DNA from: an uncultured Lachnospiraceae bacterium
Lineage (GTDB): Bacteria; Bacillota; Clostridia; Lachnospirales; Lachnospiraceae
DNA length: 64,000 nt
Reading direction: 5' to 3'
NCBI GenBank assembly: GCA_947245585.1
Contig: CAMXPV010000002.1
Span: 1 to 64,000, forward strand
Part shown: positions 18,152 through 27,874 of the stretch, piece by piece
Position numbering within the stretch: position 1 is the stretch's first letter
Layout of the letters: each line of letters starts with the position of its first letter
Position numbers and translations under genes: made by a program
The notes under the pieces: model-generated
The model's database searches: none
The model's input: only the letters and a program-made list of their open reading frames with translations
Told to the model about the DNA's origin: nothing

Positions 18152-19861
18152 TCAACTTTGTTCGTACAATTTTGCATATACGCCGTTTGCTGCAAGAAGC
18201 GACTCATGTGTGCCGCATTCCGCAATTTTCCCGTCGCTTACCACATAGATACAATCTGCGTTTCGCACCGTCGAAAGCCTGTGCGCTATGGTAATGCAGG
18301 TGCGCCCTTTCATCACATGCGCAAGCGCATTTTGGATCAATTCCTCTGTCTCCACATCAATCGCGGAGGTGGGTTCGTCAAGCAGCAGAACCGGCGCGTT
18401 TTTTAAGATCGCGCGTGCAATGGAAATGCGCTGCTTCTGCCCGCCAGAAAGCATCGCTCCGCGCTCTCCCACAAGAGTCTGATATCCCTGTGGCAGGGTC
18501 ATGATAAAGTCATGAATCTGCGCCTTTTTGCAGGCCTCCACAATCTCTTTATGGGAAGCATCCCGGTTCCCGTAAGCGATATTTTCTTCCACCGTTGTGG
18601 GAAACAGAAAGACATCCTGTGACACCAACGCAAAACGTGCTCTGGCCGCCTGCAAATCCCACTCGGCAATCTCCCTGCCGTAAAGTTGATAACTGCCGCT
18701 GCCTGCCCGGTAGAAAGCGCACAACAGATGAAAGATCGTACTTTTTCCGCCGCCCGATTCTCCCACAAGCGCAATGTGTTCCCCTGCCCTGACGCAGAGA
18801 TTCAGCCCGTTTAATACGAACGTTTCCCCTGAATATCCAAAACAGATGTCCTGCAGCGAAATGACAACATCTGTTCCGGCTCTTCCCTCCGTCTGTGTTC
18901 CGCCAACCTCATCAGGCATATGTAAAATCTCCTCAATGCGGCGGATGCTCACGAGACTCACAGATGTCTCCACAAAGTCAAACGGGATTCCCACAAACGC
19001 TTCTGCCAACCGCCCAAGCGTCACCACAAAAGCAAGCAGGCCGCCGATGCTGAGCGCCCCGTTCCCAACAAGCACAACGGCGTACACGGCGCATATGATG
19101 GTGGGCATCCACTGTATCATTTTTCTGACTAACATTGCATTGTTGGAGATACGCGTGCGCTGTTCCTCATTGTCCACCAAATCCACAGCCGCCCGGTGCA
19201 TTTTTCCCTGAAAATGTTCCTCCAGGCCAAAGCTTCTGAGCACAAGGATTCCGCTTAACACATCCTGCGCAATTCCCGTCATCACATCCGACTTGACACG
19301 GTAGGTACCGGTCAGCGCCCTTATTTTTTTAACCATTTTCCCTGCGATCCAAAACACAAGCGGATAGGTCGCAAATATGAGGAGGAGCAGACTTACATTC
19401 AGACTTCCCACATAGGCAGAGTAAATAATCAGTGCAGCCACATCCATAATGATTTGGGGAATCCCTGTTGATAAAAGGTTTTCTGTCTCCGCGATATCCG
19501 CGTTCAGCTTGTTGATGACTGTCGCCGAATTTTCGCTTTTCAGATACGCATATTCCGTCCGGTAAAGCTTTTCCACCACGCACTTTCGATAAGTCCCCGA
19601 CACTCTCACACAGTAGGCTCCGAGAAAAAGCTGTTTGATAAATGCGAGGGCAAATCCGGCAAGCATGAGCAGGATAAACCGAGGCAGAAAATCCATAAGA
19701 ATGATTTCCTGTCCGGCGAGCATATCGTCGATGACGCTGCTGATCACGCTGTTTCCCCACACAATGGCAAAGTGCAGCAGACAGGCGCAGACGATGCCGC
19801 CAAGCAGAAAATAACTGTATGTTATCATGTATTTCAAAAAATAAGATTTTCGTTTTTTCAT
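18152..19861 (-). CDS. ABC exporter half-transporter (first of pair)
   Basis: Partner of the following gene: six-helix membrane domain (about residues 10-300) plus ATPase with Walker A GESGGGKST, signature LSGGQKQR, Walker B VLLLDEPTSAID and AHRLS. Length from the chosen ATG is 569. ATG 19861 is preceded by GGAAA; the frame is open further upstream but runs back through a terminator hairpin. The Walker B is followed by Pro-Thr rather than Ala-Thr, a common difference between the two halves of heterodimeric exporters. No regulator is adjacent except the unrelated ArsR gene. Confidence 0.9.
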   Translation of the reverse strand: MKKRKSYFLKYMITYSYFLLGGIVCACLLHFAIVWGNSVISSVIDDMLAGQEIILMDFLPRFILLMLAGFALAFIKQLFLGAYCVRVSGTYRKCVVEKLYRTEYAYLKSENSATVINKLNADIAETENLLSTGIPQIIMDVAALIIYSAYVGSLNVSLLLLIFATYPLVFWIAGKMVKKIRALTGTYRVKSDVMTGIAQDVLSGILVLRSFGLEEHFQGKMHRAAVDLVDNEEQRTRISNNAMLVRKMIQWMPTIICAVYAVVLVGNGALSIGGLLAFVVTLGRLAEAFVGIPFDFVETSVSLVSIRRIEEILHMPDEVGGTQTEGRAGTDVVISLQDICFGYSGETFVLNGLNLCVRAGEHIALVGESGGGKSTIFHLLCAFYRAGSGSYQLYGREIAEWDLQAARARFALVSQDVFLFPTTVEENIAYGNRDASHKEIVEACKKAQIHDFIMTLPQGYQTLVGERGAMLSGGQKQRISIARAILKNAPVLLLDEPTSAIDVETEELIQNALAHVMKGRTCITIAHRLSTVRNADCIYVVSDGKIAECGTHESLLAANGVYAKLYEQS

Positions 19862-19875
19862 TTTCCTATAAAGTG

Positions 19876-19906
19876 AAAAGAGGCTGTGAAAATTTTCACA
19901 GCCTCT
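19876..19906 (-). terminator. Terminator after the chemoreceptor gene, abutting the ABC gene
   Basis: A perfect 28-bp palindrome (19879-19906; half-site AGAGGCTGTGAAAA) is followed on the minus strand by TTTT. It lies 43 bp after the chemoreceptor stop and only 14 nt before the ATG of the ABC exporter gene. Confidence 0.85.
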
Positions 19907-19949
19907 CTGTGTCCTGTCATTGACTATGTAGCTAAAATTTGCAGCCGGA

Positions 19950-21665
19950 TTAAAGTTTGAAGAAAGCAACATCCTCTTCCAATTTCAGAGACATTTCTTT
20001 CAGTTCCCCAGCAGCCTCCGCCAACAGATTGATGGTAGCGTTCAGCTCTTCCATAGAGGCGTTTGTCTGCTCTGTCGAAGCCGCATTCTCCTCTGACACA
20101 GCGGAAAGATTCTGGATCACATCCACAATCCTGCTTCTCTCGCTGTCGCAGTCCTGCGCCTGATCGCTGATCATGTTAGATTCTTTTCTGGAGTTCTCGA
20201 TGCCGTTGCTCACATCGCCAAACTTCTCTTTGGTCTGGGTCAGTTTCTGTTGCTGCTCAGTGATAATCTCATTCACTTCCTTCATAATCTGAACGGAAGC
20301 CTCAGAATCCACTGTCAACTGATGGATAATGTCTTCTATGGTCTTGGTAGACTGCGCCGAATCCTCGGAAAGTTTGGAAATCTGCGTAGCCACAACCGCA
20401 AAACCTCTTCCTGCTTCACCCGCTCTCGCCGCTTCAATACTTGCATTCAGGGCGAGCAGGCTCGTCTCACTGGCAATGGAAGCGATCAAATTGACAGCTT
20501 CCTGAATCCGGGTAACAGACTCATTGGTGGTGCGCACAGACTCCTCGATCTTCTTAATCGCACCTGTCGTCCTGTCGTTGGATTCACTCAGCTCATTGAT
20601 GATCTCAGCGGACTCCACATCGGCCACATGCATCTGGTCGGAGAGATCGTTCAGCTCGGAAACGCTAGACACAATCTTCTCGATAATCGCACCCATTCTG
20701 GCAACCTGTCCGGTAGCGTTCTCAATATCCTCCGCCATGGACACAGCGCCTTTGGACACATCCTCAACAGCGCTGCTGATCTCGTCAGCCGTAGAGGAAG
20801 TCTGGGATGCCATGGACTCCAAATCGTCGCCCTGTTTTTTCAGGGTTGCCGTATTTTTCTTGATATCGCCGATGATGTTCTGTAACTCTTCCAACAGACG
20901 CTGCACAGCGTGGCCCATCTTACCGATCTCGTCGGTTCTCTTCAAAATCCTCTCGTTCACGGTCAGATTCAGATCACCCTCCGCCAGTGAGGAGAGCAGG
21001 TTTTCGGTCTGTACCACGACTCTTGCGATGGCGCTTGCAATCTTTGCACAGACAAGAAGCGCAACGATAAGAATCAAAACAGCGATTCCAAGAATCATCA
21101 AGGAACTCTGGTTGATCTTTGCGTTAGCTTCCGTAGCCGGCTGTCCGGCAAACACCATGCCTACACAGTTTCCGCTGGCATCGAGAGCCGGCATATAGAA
21201 AGCGTAGTAAGTCTCACCGTTGATGGTAACACTGTCGGTCTCGTAAGTCTTCTTTTCCTTTAAAACAGCCTGAATCACCGCGTCGGAAGCTTTCGTTCCA
21301 AGAATACGCTCTCCCGTATCCTTATCACGCAGGGAGGTCGCCCGTCTGGTATCCCCGTAAAAAATCGTCACATCCGCGTTGCTTCCCTCTACGAAGCTGT
21401 CGATGATGTTCACGTTCTCAGAGATGTTGTAATCACCCTTAAAGAGCATGTCCCCTTCCATCCTGTAAGCGCCGGCATCCAGTGCGTCATATGCGGCATA
21501 TACACTCTGGCAGAGGTTCTCAAGCCCTTCCATGGTAGTGTCACGTACCATACTTCTCATTGTACTGATGGCGTAAACCGTGATGCAGGCAACCATGATA
21601 ACCATAGGGATTACACAAAGCATTAGCAGCTGCGCCATAATACCTAATTTCTTCTGTTGTTTCAT
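19950..21665 (-). CDS. Methyl-accepting chemotaxis protein with Cache sensor
   Basis: A transmembrane chemoreceptor. TM1 is near residues 8-32. A single-Cache-like extracellular domain spans about residues 35-185 ([13 protein letters not shown]). TM2 is near 190-215, followed by HAMP and a cytoplasmic signalling domain whose hairpin tip contains [37 protein letters not shown] residues near 400. ATG 21665 is chosen for GAAGGG just upstream; an ATG at 21680 is in frame. The ligand cannot be read from sequence. No che or fla genes are nearby, so it is an orphan receptor. Confidence 0.93.
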   Translation of the reverse strand: MKQQKKLGIMAQLLMLCVIPMVIMVACITVYAISTMRSMVRDTTMEGLENLCQSVYAAYDALDAGAYRMEGDMLFKGDYNISENVNIIDSFVEGSNADVTIFYGDTRRATSLRDKDTGERILGTKASDAVIQAVLKEKKTYETDSVTINGETYYAFYMPALDASGNCVGMVFAGQPATEANAKINQSSLMILGIAVLILIVALLVCAKIASAIARVVVQTENLLSSLAEGDLNLTVNERILKRTDEIGKMGHAVQRLLEELQNIIGDIKKNTATLKKQGDDLESMASQTSSTADEISSAVEDVSKGAVSMAEDIENATGQVARMGAIIEKIVSSVSELNDLSDQMHVADVESAEIINELSESNDRTTGAIKKIEESVRTTNESVTRIQEAVNLIASIASETSLLALNASIEAARAGEAGRGFAVVATQISKLSEDSAQSTKTIEDIIHQLTVDSEASVQIMKEVNEIITEQQQKLTQTKEKFGDVSNGIENSRKESNMISDQAQDCDSERSRIVDVIQNLSAVSEENAASTEQTNASMEELNATINLLAEAAGELKEMSLKLEEDVAFFKL

Positions 21666-21701
21666 TTTCCCTTCTCCCATCCCTTAAGTAGCTGAATTTT
21701 A

Positions 21702-21710
21702 CCCCCCCCC
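21702..21710 (-). repeat. G9 homopolymer tract in the chemoreceptor leader
   Basis: Nine consecutive C on the plus strand (G on the mRNA), 37 nt before the chosen ATG. It lies directly after a 9-bp inverted repeat (21713-21721 with 21738-21746). Length is seen directly; variability is an inference. Confidence 0.8.
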
Positions 21711-21791
21711 TACGATTTCCGCCATGAAAAAAATTACCGGAAATCGTTGGACCAACCGTTCCCTCTCAGAAACGGTCAAACGGTGTTTTTA

Positions 21792-21820
21792 ATTATAGCA
21801 TAGATAAAAAATTTTTTAAA
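21792..21820 (-). promoter_or_regulatory. Sigma-A promoter of the chemoreceptor gene
   Basis: Minus-strand TTTAAA (21815-21820), 17-bp spacer, perfect TATAAT (21792-21797), set in A/T-rich DNA. The transcript would carry a leader of roughly 115 nt with two stem-loops and the G9 tract. No SigD-type motif was found. Confidence 0.75.
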
Positions 21821-21866
21821 GTAAAAAAACATACAAAAATTGTAAAAAAACAGACCAAAATAGAAA

Positions 21867-23141
21867 TTACGGCCTTACCTGCCCGTCGCCGGTAATCTGG
21901 TATTTGTATGAGGTCAGCTCCTTAAGACCCATAGGGCCCCTGGCATGAAGTTTCTGGGTGCTGATTCCGATCTCCGCCCCAAAGCCGAATTCAAATCCAT
22001 CCGTAAAACGGGTGGAAGCATTCACGTACACGCAGGCTGAATCCACCTCCCGCAGAAATTTTTGCGCGTTGGCTTGATCCTGTGTCAAAATGGCATCGGA
22101 ATGGCCTGTGTTGTATTTGTTGATATGGGAGATTGCCTCCTCAAGTGAGTCCACAACCTTCACGGAAAGAATCAGATCCAGATACTCTGTCCCGTAATCC
22201 TCTGGTGTCGCGGCAACAGCCTGCGGAATCTGCTCCCGCACAATTTCATCGCCCCGAATCTCCACCTGTTTTTCCAAAAGCGCTTTTCCAAGAATGGGAA
22301 GAATCCTGTCAGCAATATTTTTATGAATCAACAGGGACTCACAGGCGTTACACACGCCGATCCGCTGTGTCTTTGCATTGATGACGATGGGAACCGTTTT
22401 CTCCATGTCGGCTGTCTCGTCGATAAAGATATGGCAGTTTCCGGTGCCCGTCTCGATCACGGGTATCGTGCTGTTCTCCACAACCGAGCGGATCAGGCCC
22501 GCACCGCCTCTGGGAATCAGTACATCCACATACGATTTCAGCTTCATAAAGGCAGTGGTTACGGCCCTGTCATTATTTTCTATGAGAAGAATCGCATTTC
22601 TATCGATCCCCTCCCTTGTAAGCGCGTCCCCAATCACTGCGACAATGGCCTGATTGGAGTAAAAGGCATCCCGTCCGCCCTTTAAAATGACCGCGTTTCC
22701 CGTCTTAAAGCAGAGGCCAAAGGCATCCGCCGTCACGTTGGGCCTTGCCTCATAAATGATACCGGCCACACCCATGGGCACCCGCACTTTTTCAATATGC
22801 AGACCGTTGGGACGGTCAAAAGCCTCCATCACCTCTCCCACCGGGTCTGGCAGGGAAGCAATCTGCATAAGCCCCTCCGCCATGGCATCGACTCTTGCGG
22901 TTGTCAGTTTCAGACGGTCGAGAAGTCCCTCCGCCATCCCCGCTTCTTTTGCGCGCGCGTAATCTTTTTCATTGGCCAAAAGAAGCCTGCCGCTCTCCCG
23001 CACAAGCGCGTTTGCCGCCTCTGTGAGGGCTTTGTTTTTCAGTTCCGTATCAAGGCTTTGCAGCGCTGTCTTGGCTGCCTGTGCTTTTAAGCCGAGAGAA
23101 TTTAAATATGCACTTATTTCGATGTCTTTGGTCTGTTCCAT
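21867..23141 (-). CDS. proA: Gamma-glutamyl phosphate reductase
   Basis: Reduces glutamyl-5-phosphate to glutamate semialdehyde in proline synthesis, partnering proB upstream. Aldehyde-dehydrogenase fold; the catalytic cysteine lies in RIGVCNACE. The PRGGAGLI loop and the [10 protein letters not shown] motif of the family are present. Length is 424 residues, typical. It follows formyl-THF cycloligase by 20 bp at the end of a flavoprotein-proB-DUF896-cycloligase-proA gene run. Confidence 0.97.
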   Translation of the reverse strand: MEQTKDIEISAYLNSLGLKAQAAKTALQSLDTELKNKALTEAANALVRESGRLLLANEKDYARAKEAGMAEGLLDRLKLTTARVDAMAEGLMQIASLPDPVGEVMEAFDRPNGLHIEKVRVPMGVAGIIYEARPNVTADAFGLCFKTGNAVILKGGRDAFYSNQAIVAVIGDALTREGIDRNAILLIENNDRAVTTAFMKLKSYVDVLIPRGGAGLIRSVVENSTIPVIETGTGNCHIFIDETADMEKTVPIVINAKTQRIGVCNACESLLIHKNIADRILPILGKALLEKQVEIRGDEIVREQIPQAVAATPEDYGTEYLDLILSVKVVDSLEEAISHINKYNTGHSDAILTQDQANAQKFLREVDSACVYVNASTRFTDGFEFGFGAEIGISTQKLHARGPMGLKELTSYKYQITGDGQVRP

Positions 23142-23160
23142 ACCCTGTTTCCTTTCCGCG

Positions 23161-23769
23161 TTATTGCATTCCTATGATTTCCCTCTCCGTTATGATACGG
23201 GAAGGAATGATGTCGTGTGACTCCCACGGGATATCCTCAAATATCTGACAGGCAAATGCCAGTGCGGCCGTGGAAAACTTTTCCGAAAACCGGGCCAAAT
23301 ATCTGTCGTAAAAGCCCCCTCCGTAACCGATTCGGTGGCAAGCTCTGTCAAAAGCCGCGCCGGGCAGACAGAGCAAAGCATCTGCGTTTCGCCGCTCTGA
23401 TTCCTGACTAATCCAGTCAATAAACGAAATCCCGCCCTCCGGCTCCAAAATGCCATGATACCCCTCGGCAAGATCATCCACAGAAAAAATCCGGTAAAAC
23501 TCCATGTCACGTCCCAAAACCCGCGGCGCAAACACGGCTTTTCTGTCCGCAAGCGCCTGCTTGATCAGCGGGAAGGTGTCAACCTCGCTGCGAAAGCTGA
23601 CATAGGTCAAAACAGCCTCCGCTTCTGCATAACAGGACAAATTGGCCAGGGTATCCTGAATCCGGCTGCTGTAGTCCATCCTCTGCTTTGCCGTAAGCAA
23701 GTCGCGTCTTGCCAGGGCTTCCCGGCGGATTTTTTTCTTTCGCTCCGCCAGTCCCTCATTTTTTTCCAT
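23161..23769 (-). CDS. 5-formyltetrahydrofolate cyclo-ligase
   Basis: ATP-dependent conversion of 5-formyl-THF to 5,10-methenyl-THF, recycling a dead-end folate; fits with fhs, folD and metH elsewhere in the window. The N-terminal basic helix [13 protein letters not shown] and the C-terminal ATP/folate loop [12 protein letters not shown] are seen. From ATG 23769 (GGTG upstream) it is 202 residues, the usual size. The start overlaps the end of the DUF896 gene by 14 bp, so the two are translationally coupled. Confidence 0.94.
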   Translation of the reverse strand: MEKNEGLAERKKKIRREALARRDLLTAKQRMDYSSRIQDTLANLSCYAEAEAVLTYVSFRSEVDTFPLIKQALADRKAVFAPRVLGRDMEFYRIFSVDDLAEGYHGILEPEGGISFIDWISQESERRNADALLCLPGAAFDRACHRIGYGGGFYDRYLARFSEKFSTAALAFACQIFEDIPWESHDIIPSRIITEREIIGMQ

Positions 23770-23971
23770 GTTTTTCACCAAGGTTTGTGACGCTGCCGTC
23801 CTTCTCCACAATCGAAATATTGTCAAGCTGCCCCCGCAGATTTGCCCGCACATTGGCCACGTAAGCCTGCCGCAGGGCCGCCTGTTCTTCCTTTTCCTCC
23901 GAGGAAAGTCCCTCTTTTTGCGATTTATGGTAGAGCTCGTTAATTCTTGCCGTCATCTGTTCTACGTTCAC
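23756..23971 (-). CDS. DUF896 family protein (YnzC-like)
   Basis: A 71-residue protein of the DUF896/YnzC family: two-helix N-terminal part (RINELYHKSQKEGLSSEEKEEQAALR) followed by YVANVRANLRGQLDNI. The family is widespread in Firmicutes; Bacillus members are linked to the SOS/cell-division neighbourhood but the role is not established. It lies between proB and cycloligase in the same operon and overlaps the latter. Confidence 0.9.
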   Translation of the reverse strand: MNVEQMTARINELYHKSQKEGLSSEEKEEQAALRQAYVANVRANLRGQLDNISIVEKDGSVTNLGEKHGKK

Positions 23972-24019
23972 TTTTTATTCTCCTGCTATGATAAATAGAA
24001 TTGATACAAACATCCGAAA

Positions 24020-24889
24020 CTATTTGTCACACGCGTGCATCTGCTGCACATACAGCGGCAGATCAAACTTCTCGTCCCTGTGGGCCAAAAACAGCGTACC
24101 AATGTTTAGCCCGCTCAAAATTCTGTGAATCACTTTAATGTCTTTGCTGTTTGCAATGACCATATCCACGCCGGTGCTGTTTGCAATTTTAGCTGCCTGC
24201 AGCTTGGTGGTCATACCGCCGGTGCCCACACTGCTTCCGGTGGAACCTTTGCCCATATTCATCAGTTCTTCCGTCAGCTCTTCCACCACCTCAATGTATT
24301 TCACATCGGGATTTGTTCTGGGATCGTCGGTGTAAAGTCCGTCGATATCGGAAAGCAGAATCAAAGCGTCCGCCTCCACCAAAGAGGCCACGATCGCCGA
24401 AAGCGTATCATTGTCGCCAATCTCAATCTCGTAGGTCGCGATGGTGTCATTCTCGTTTACAATCGGGATCACACCCAGTTTAAACAGTTCTTCAAACGTA
24501 TTTCTTGCATTGTAGCGGTTCAGATTGTCTACAATGGTGTTCTTTGTCATCAGGATCTGGGCAGCCACCTGATTGTATTCGGCAAAAATTTTCTGGTAAA
24601 TCATCATCAGTCTTGCCTGTCCCACGGCGGCGCAGGCCTGCTTTACAGCGATGGGATTGTCCTCCTCCTTTGCCCGCTGCGGTAAAACAGCCTTCTGTCC
24701 AACCGCTATGGCCCCGGAGGTAACCAAAACCACATCCATTCCCATATTTCTCAAATTACAAAGCTCCCGCACCAACACATCCAGTTTTGTGTAGTCCAGA
24801 TCTCCCGTCTCCCCGTGCTGTAAGGAGGAGGAACCGATTTTCACCACAACTCTCTTTTTATCTGCCATCAAGGCCTTTCTGTCTGTCAT
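24020..24889 (-). CDS. proB: Glutamate 5-kinase
   Basis: Phosphorylates glutamate in the first step of proline synthesis. Amino-acid-kinase fold with KIGSSSLQ near residue 15, the NENDTI loop and GTGGMTTKLQAA near residue 200. At 289 residues from ATG 24889 (GGGAGGAC upstream) it lacks the C-terminal PUA domain of E. coli ProB, a common short form. A hairpin precedes it at 24914-24947. It ends shortly before the DUF896 gene; proA is three genes on. Confidence 0.95.
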   Translation of the reverse strand: MTDRKALMADKKRVVVKIGSSSLQHGETGDLDYTKLDVLVRELCNLRNMGMDVVLVTSGAIAVGQKAVLPQRAKEEDNPIAVKQACAAVGQARLMMIYQKIFAEYNQVAAQILMTKNTIVDNLNRYNARNTFEELFKLGVIPIVNENDTIATYEIEIGDNDTLSAIVASLVEADALILLSDIDGLYTDDPRTNPDVKYIEVVEELTEELMNMGKGSTGSSVGTGGMTTKLQAAKIANSTGVDMVIANSKDIKVIHRILSGLNIGTLFLAHRDEKFDLPLYVQQMHACDK

Positions 24890-24913
24890 ATTGTCCTCCC
24901 AGAGTATACCACC

Positions 24914-24947
24914 GCAGTGCACTTAAAAAACTCCGTCTGTGCACTGC
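24914..24947 (-). repeat. Inverted repeat in the proB leader region
   Basis: Perfect 9-bp arms (GCAGTGCAC at 24914-24922, GTGCACTGC at 24939-24947) with a 16-nt loop. It sits between the flavoprotein stop and the proB ribosome site. No T-run follows on the minus strand, so a simple terminator is unlikely. Confidence 0.6.
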
Positions 24948-24959
24948 TCATTGCCTTCG

Positions 24960-26606
24960 TCATTGTATCATACTACCGTAAACAGACGCAACCTTCTCCG
25001 CAATCAATATCCCGTCCATGGCAGCCGAGGTAATGCCGCCCGCATAACCGGCACCCTCCCCGCATGGAAAAAGACCGCGTATTTCGGATTGTCCCGTCTC
25101 ATCCCGCAAAATTCTCACCGGGGAGGAAGTTCTGCTCTCCACACCGGACAAAAAAGCATCCCCGTCGCGAAAGCCGTCCATTCTCTGACCAATCAAGTCA
25201 ATCCCCTCCGCAAGGGACTGATTCAAAAAATCGGGAAGAATCTCATGAACGGGGGCAAACTGCCATTTCCCCTTAATGGCCGGCGCAAAATCAGGGTAGC
25301 GCTGTGCCAGTCTGCTCTCCGGTTCTTTCTGCGCATCAAGGCCCGAGCCGACGACAAAACTGCGAAAATCCCCATAGCGTTCCACCGGCACGGCCCCTTT
25401 GCCGATCTGAAAGGCGCGCTCCTCCAAATGTCTCTGAAATGCAATTCCTGCAAGAGGCCCCTGTTTTCCATATTTCTCATAATCCGCAGGCGATACCGTG
25501 ACGATGATGGCGCTGTTGCTGTTTTCACCATTCCGTCCGCTGTAGCTCATACCGTTTACCGCCGTCCTTCCGGATTCGGATGAAGCGTTCACCACATAAC
25601 CGCCCGGACACATGCAAAAAGAATAGACGCCCCTGCCGGAAGCGGTTTTCGCCGTCACACTGTAGGAAGCGGCAGGCAGGGAAAATGCTGTACTGCCATA
25701 CTGCAGCCGGTCTATCATTTCCCGCGGATGCTCCATCCGAAGTCCCACCGCGAATGCCTTTGCCTCCATGGGAACGCCCGCATCAGAGAGCATCCGGAAG
25801 GTGTCCCTTGCGCTGTGGCCGATGGCAAGAATTACCGCGTCACCCATAAGCGGCATGCCGTTCACCTCCACGCCGGTAATACGGCCGTTCTCCAAAAGAA
25901 GTCCTGTCATTTGAGACGCAAAGCGCACTTCCCCGCCCATCTCCTCGATTTTATGGCGCAGATTGACTACCACATCCGTCAGGATATCGGTTCCCAGATG
26001 TGGTTTTGCCTCATAAAGAATCTCTTTCGGCGCACCGGCCTCCACAAAGATACGAAGCGCCTCCTGCATTCTTCCTTTCGGGTCTTTGACTGTAGTAGTC
26101 AGTTTTCCGTCCGAAAAAGTGCCTGCGCCTCCCTCGCCGAACTGGACATTGGATGACGGATCAAGGATTCCCTCCTGCCAAAACCGTTCCACATCCGAAA
26201 GCCGTCTATGTACCTCCCTGCCCCGCTCCAACAAAATCGGCCGATATCCCGCCTTTGCCAACATATAGCCACAAAAAAGTCCTGCCGGTCCCGTCCCCAC
26301 AATAATCGGCCGAACCGCCGGAGGCAGCGTTGCCGGGAATCGATAGGCCTTTTTTTCCAAACGACTGACCTGACCGTTCTTTTGTCCGCATTTTTTAAGG
26401 ACTTCCTCTTCCTTTGCCACTTGTACATCCACCGTATACACCATAAAAATATCCGGTTTTTTTCTGGCATCGATAGATTTTCTCACGATGGAGAGAGAAA
26501 GGATGGAAGAAGAATCCACCCGCAGAAGCTTTGCCGCTTTTTTACAAAGCGTCTCCTCCTCGTTTTGACAATCCGGCGGCAATTTTATCTGGTTGATCCG
26601 AATCAT
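24960..26606 (-). CDS. FAD-dependent dehydrogenase of the COG2509 type
   Basis: A predicted flavoprotein oxidoreductase of unknown substrate. The N-terminal 100 residues form the small alpha/beta domain typical of the family. Then comes the FAD Rossmann motif VGTGPAGLFCGYMLAKAG near residue 100 and the conserved NVQFGEGGAGTFSDGKL stretch. The C-terminus GEGAGYAGGITSAAMDG completes the FAD site. ATG 26606 is used; upstream codons read into the preceding gene. It starts 14 bp after a second flavoprotein gene, so the two are cotranscribed. Function beyond FAD binding is not known. Confidence 0.88.
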   Translation of the reverse strand: MIRINQIKLPPDCQNEEETLCKKAAKLLRVDSSSILSLSIVRKSIDARKKPDIFMVYTVDVQVAKEEEVLKKCGQKNGQVSRLEKKAYRFPATLPPAVRPIIVGTGPAGLFCGYMLAKAGYRPILLERGREVHRRLSDVERFWQEGILDPSSNVQFGEGGAGTFSDGKLTTTVKDPKGRMQEALRIFVEAGAPKEILYEAKPHLGTDILTDVVVNLRHKIEEMGGEVRFASQMTGLLLENGRITGVEVNGMPLMGDAVILAIGHSARDTFRMLSDAGVPMEAKAFAVGLRMEHPREMIDRLQYGSTAFSLPAASYSVTAKTASGRGVYSFCMCPGGYVVNASSESGRTAVNGMSYSGRNGENSNSAIIVTVSPADYEKYGKQGPLAGIAFQRHLEERAFQIGKGAVPVERYGDFRSFVVGSGLDAQKEPESRLAQRYPDFAPAIKGKWQFAPVHEILPDFLNQSLAEGIDLIGQRMDGFRDGDAFLSGVESRTSSPVRILRDETGQSEIRGLFPCGEGAGYAGGITSAAMDGILIAEKVASVYGSMIQ

Positions 26607-26620
26607 ATGACTGCACACTC

Positions 26621-27847
26621 CTATCCGTTTGCCGCCGCCATTCCGGCCACAGCTCCGCTGCTCCACGCCCACTGCAGATTATAGCCGCCGCAGAGGCCGT
26701 CGATATCCAGAATCTCTCCGGCAAAATAAAGTCCTCTCTGCCGTTTTGACATGAGGCAGGCCGTCACTTCGTCGCAGGCAACACCCCCCGCACTGACCTG
26801 CGCTTTCTCAAAACCGTTTGTACCGATGATCTCCGTCTCCAGACCGCAGTACAACTTCTGCAGTCTCTGAAACGCTTCGGGAGGGACATGCGCCACCCGC
26901 TCCGTCTCCCTGATACCGGAAAGTTTTAACAGTAGTTGATTTATTTTCTTGTTGACTAATCCGGTCAGAAACACTTCCATTGTATCACTTCCCTGTTTTT
27001 GCAGACGGGACGCAAAAAAGGACGCGCAGGATGCCTCGTCAAAGTCAGGCAGAAAGGAAATCTTTACCTGGACTGGCTTTCCATCCTGCAGAGCCCGGGC
27101 CGCATAACCGCTGATCTGAAAAGTGGGAATGCCGGAGATGCCATAATCCGTAAGCTGCAATTCCCCTCTCTCCTGACAGACCGGTTTCCCCGCCACACAG
27201 AGGGTAAGTCCTGCATCGCACCTGACACCCGCCACCTGTTTATAAAAGCGCTCCTTGCAGTGAAGGGCCACAAGCGCCGGCACAGGCGTAACGATCCGAT
27301 GCCCAAACTGTTTCGCCAAGCGAAACCCGTCTCCGCTAGAGCCCGTATTCGGCGCGGCGCAGCCGCCGCAGGCAAGTATCACCGCCTCGCAGCAATCATA
27401 TCGGCCCTGACTGTCCACAATAAATTTTTCTTTTTTTTCATCATAGGAAAGGTTCTGAACGGCTTCCCCCGTATGTACCCGCACCTGCTTTCTTGTGAGC
27501 TCATAGCGCAGAAGGTCAAGCACTGTGGATGCCTGATCGCTGGCCGGATAGAGATACCCGTCCCTGTCCTTTATCCGCATACCGAGGGACGAAAAAAAAT
27601 CTTTTGTCGCGGCCACGTCAAATTGGGAAAGAACGGTTTTTGCCAACGAAACCCCGCTCCCGTGAAAAAAGTGTCTGTCCATAACTTCATTGGAAAAATT
27701 ACATCTGCCATTTCCCGTGGAGAGAATTTTTTTCCCCACTCTGTCATTTTTTTCATAGATGGTCACTGCCGCTCCGCAGCCCGCCGCCCGGATAGCAGCC
27801 GTCATTCCCGCAGCGCCGCCGCCGATCACCGCAATTTTTCTGCCCAT
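26621..27847 (-). CDS. HI0933/BaiN-like NAD(P)/FAD-dependent oxidoreductase
   Basis: Flavoprotein of the HI0933-like family (YhiN/BaiN branch). FAD-binding GGGAAGMTAAIRAAGCG is at residues 8-24, with KKILSTGNGRCNFSN near 40. The C-terminal GEILDIDGLCGGYNLQWAWSSG motif closes the FAD site. At 408 residues it has the usual length. Some relatives reduce bile-acid intermediates, but that role was assigned to particular gut species and cannot be inferred here. It is the first gene of the run leading to proB and proA. Confidence 0.9.
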   Translation of the reverse strand: MGRKIAVIGGGAAGMTAAIRAAGCGAAVTIYEKNDRVGKKILSTGNGRCNFSNEVMDRHFFHGSGVSLAKTVLSQFDVAATKDFFSSLGMRIKDRDGYLYPASDQASTVLDLLRYELTRKQVRVHTGEAVQNLSYDEKKEKFIVDSQGRYDCCEAVILACGGCAAPNTGSSGDGFRLAKQFGHRIVTPVPALVALHCKERFYKQVAGVRCDAGLTLCVAGKPVCQERGELQLTDYGISGIPTFQISGYAARALQDGKPVQVKISFLPDFDEASCASFFASRLQKQGSDTMEVFLTGLVNKKINQLLLKLSGIRETERVAHVPPEAFQRLQKLYCGLETEIIGTNGFEKAQVSAGGVACDEVTACLMSKRQRGLYFAGEILDIDGLCGGYNLQWAWSSGAVAGMAAANG

Positions 27848-27874
27848 TTTTAACTACTCCTGCTCTTTGCGCTG

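Noticed and set aside
21681-21791. c-di-GMP riboswitch in the chemoreceptor leader
   Set aside because: The leader is structured, but neither class I nor class II c-di-GMP consensus elements are present.
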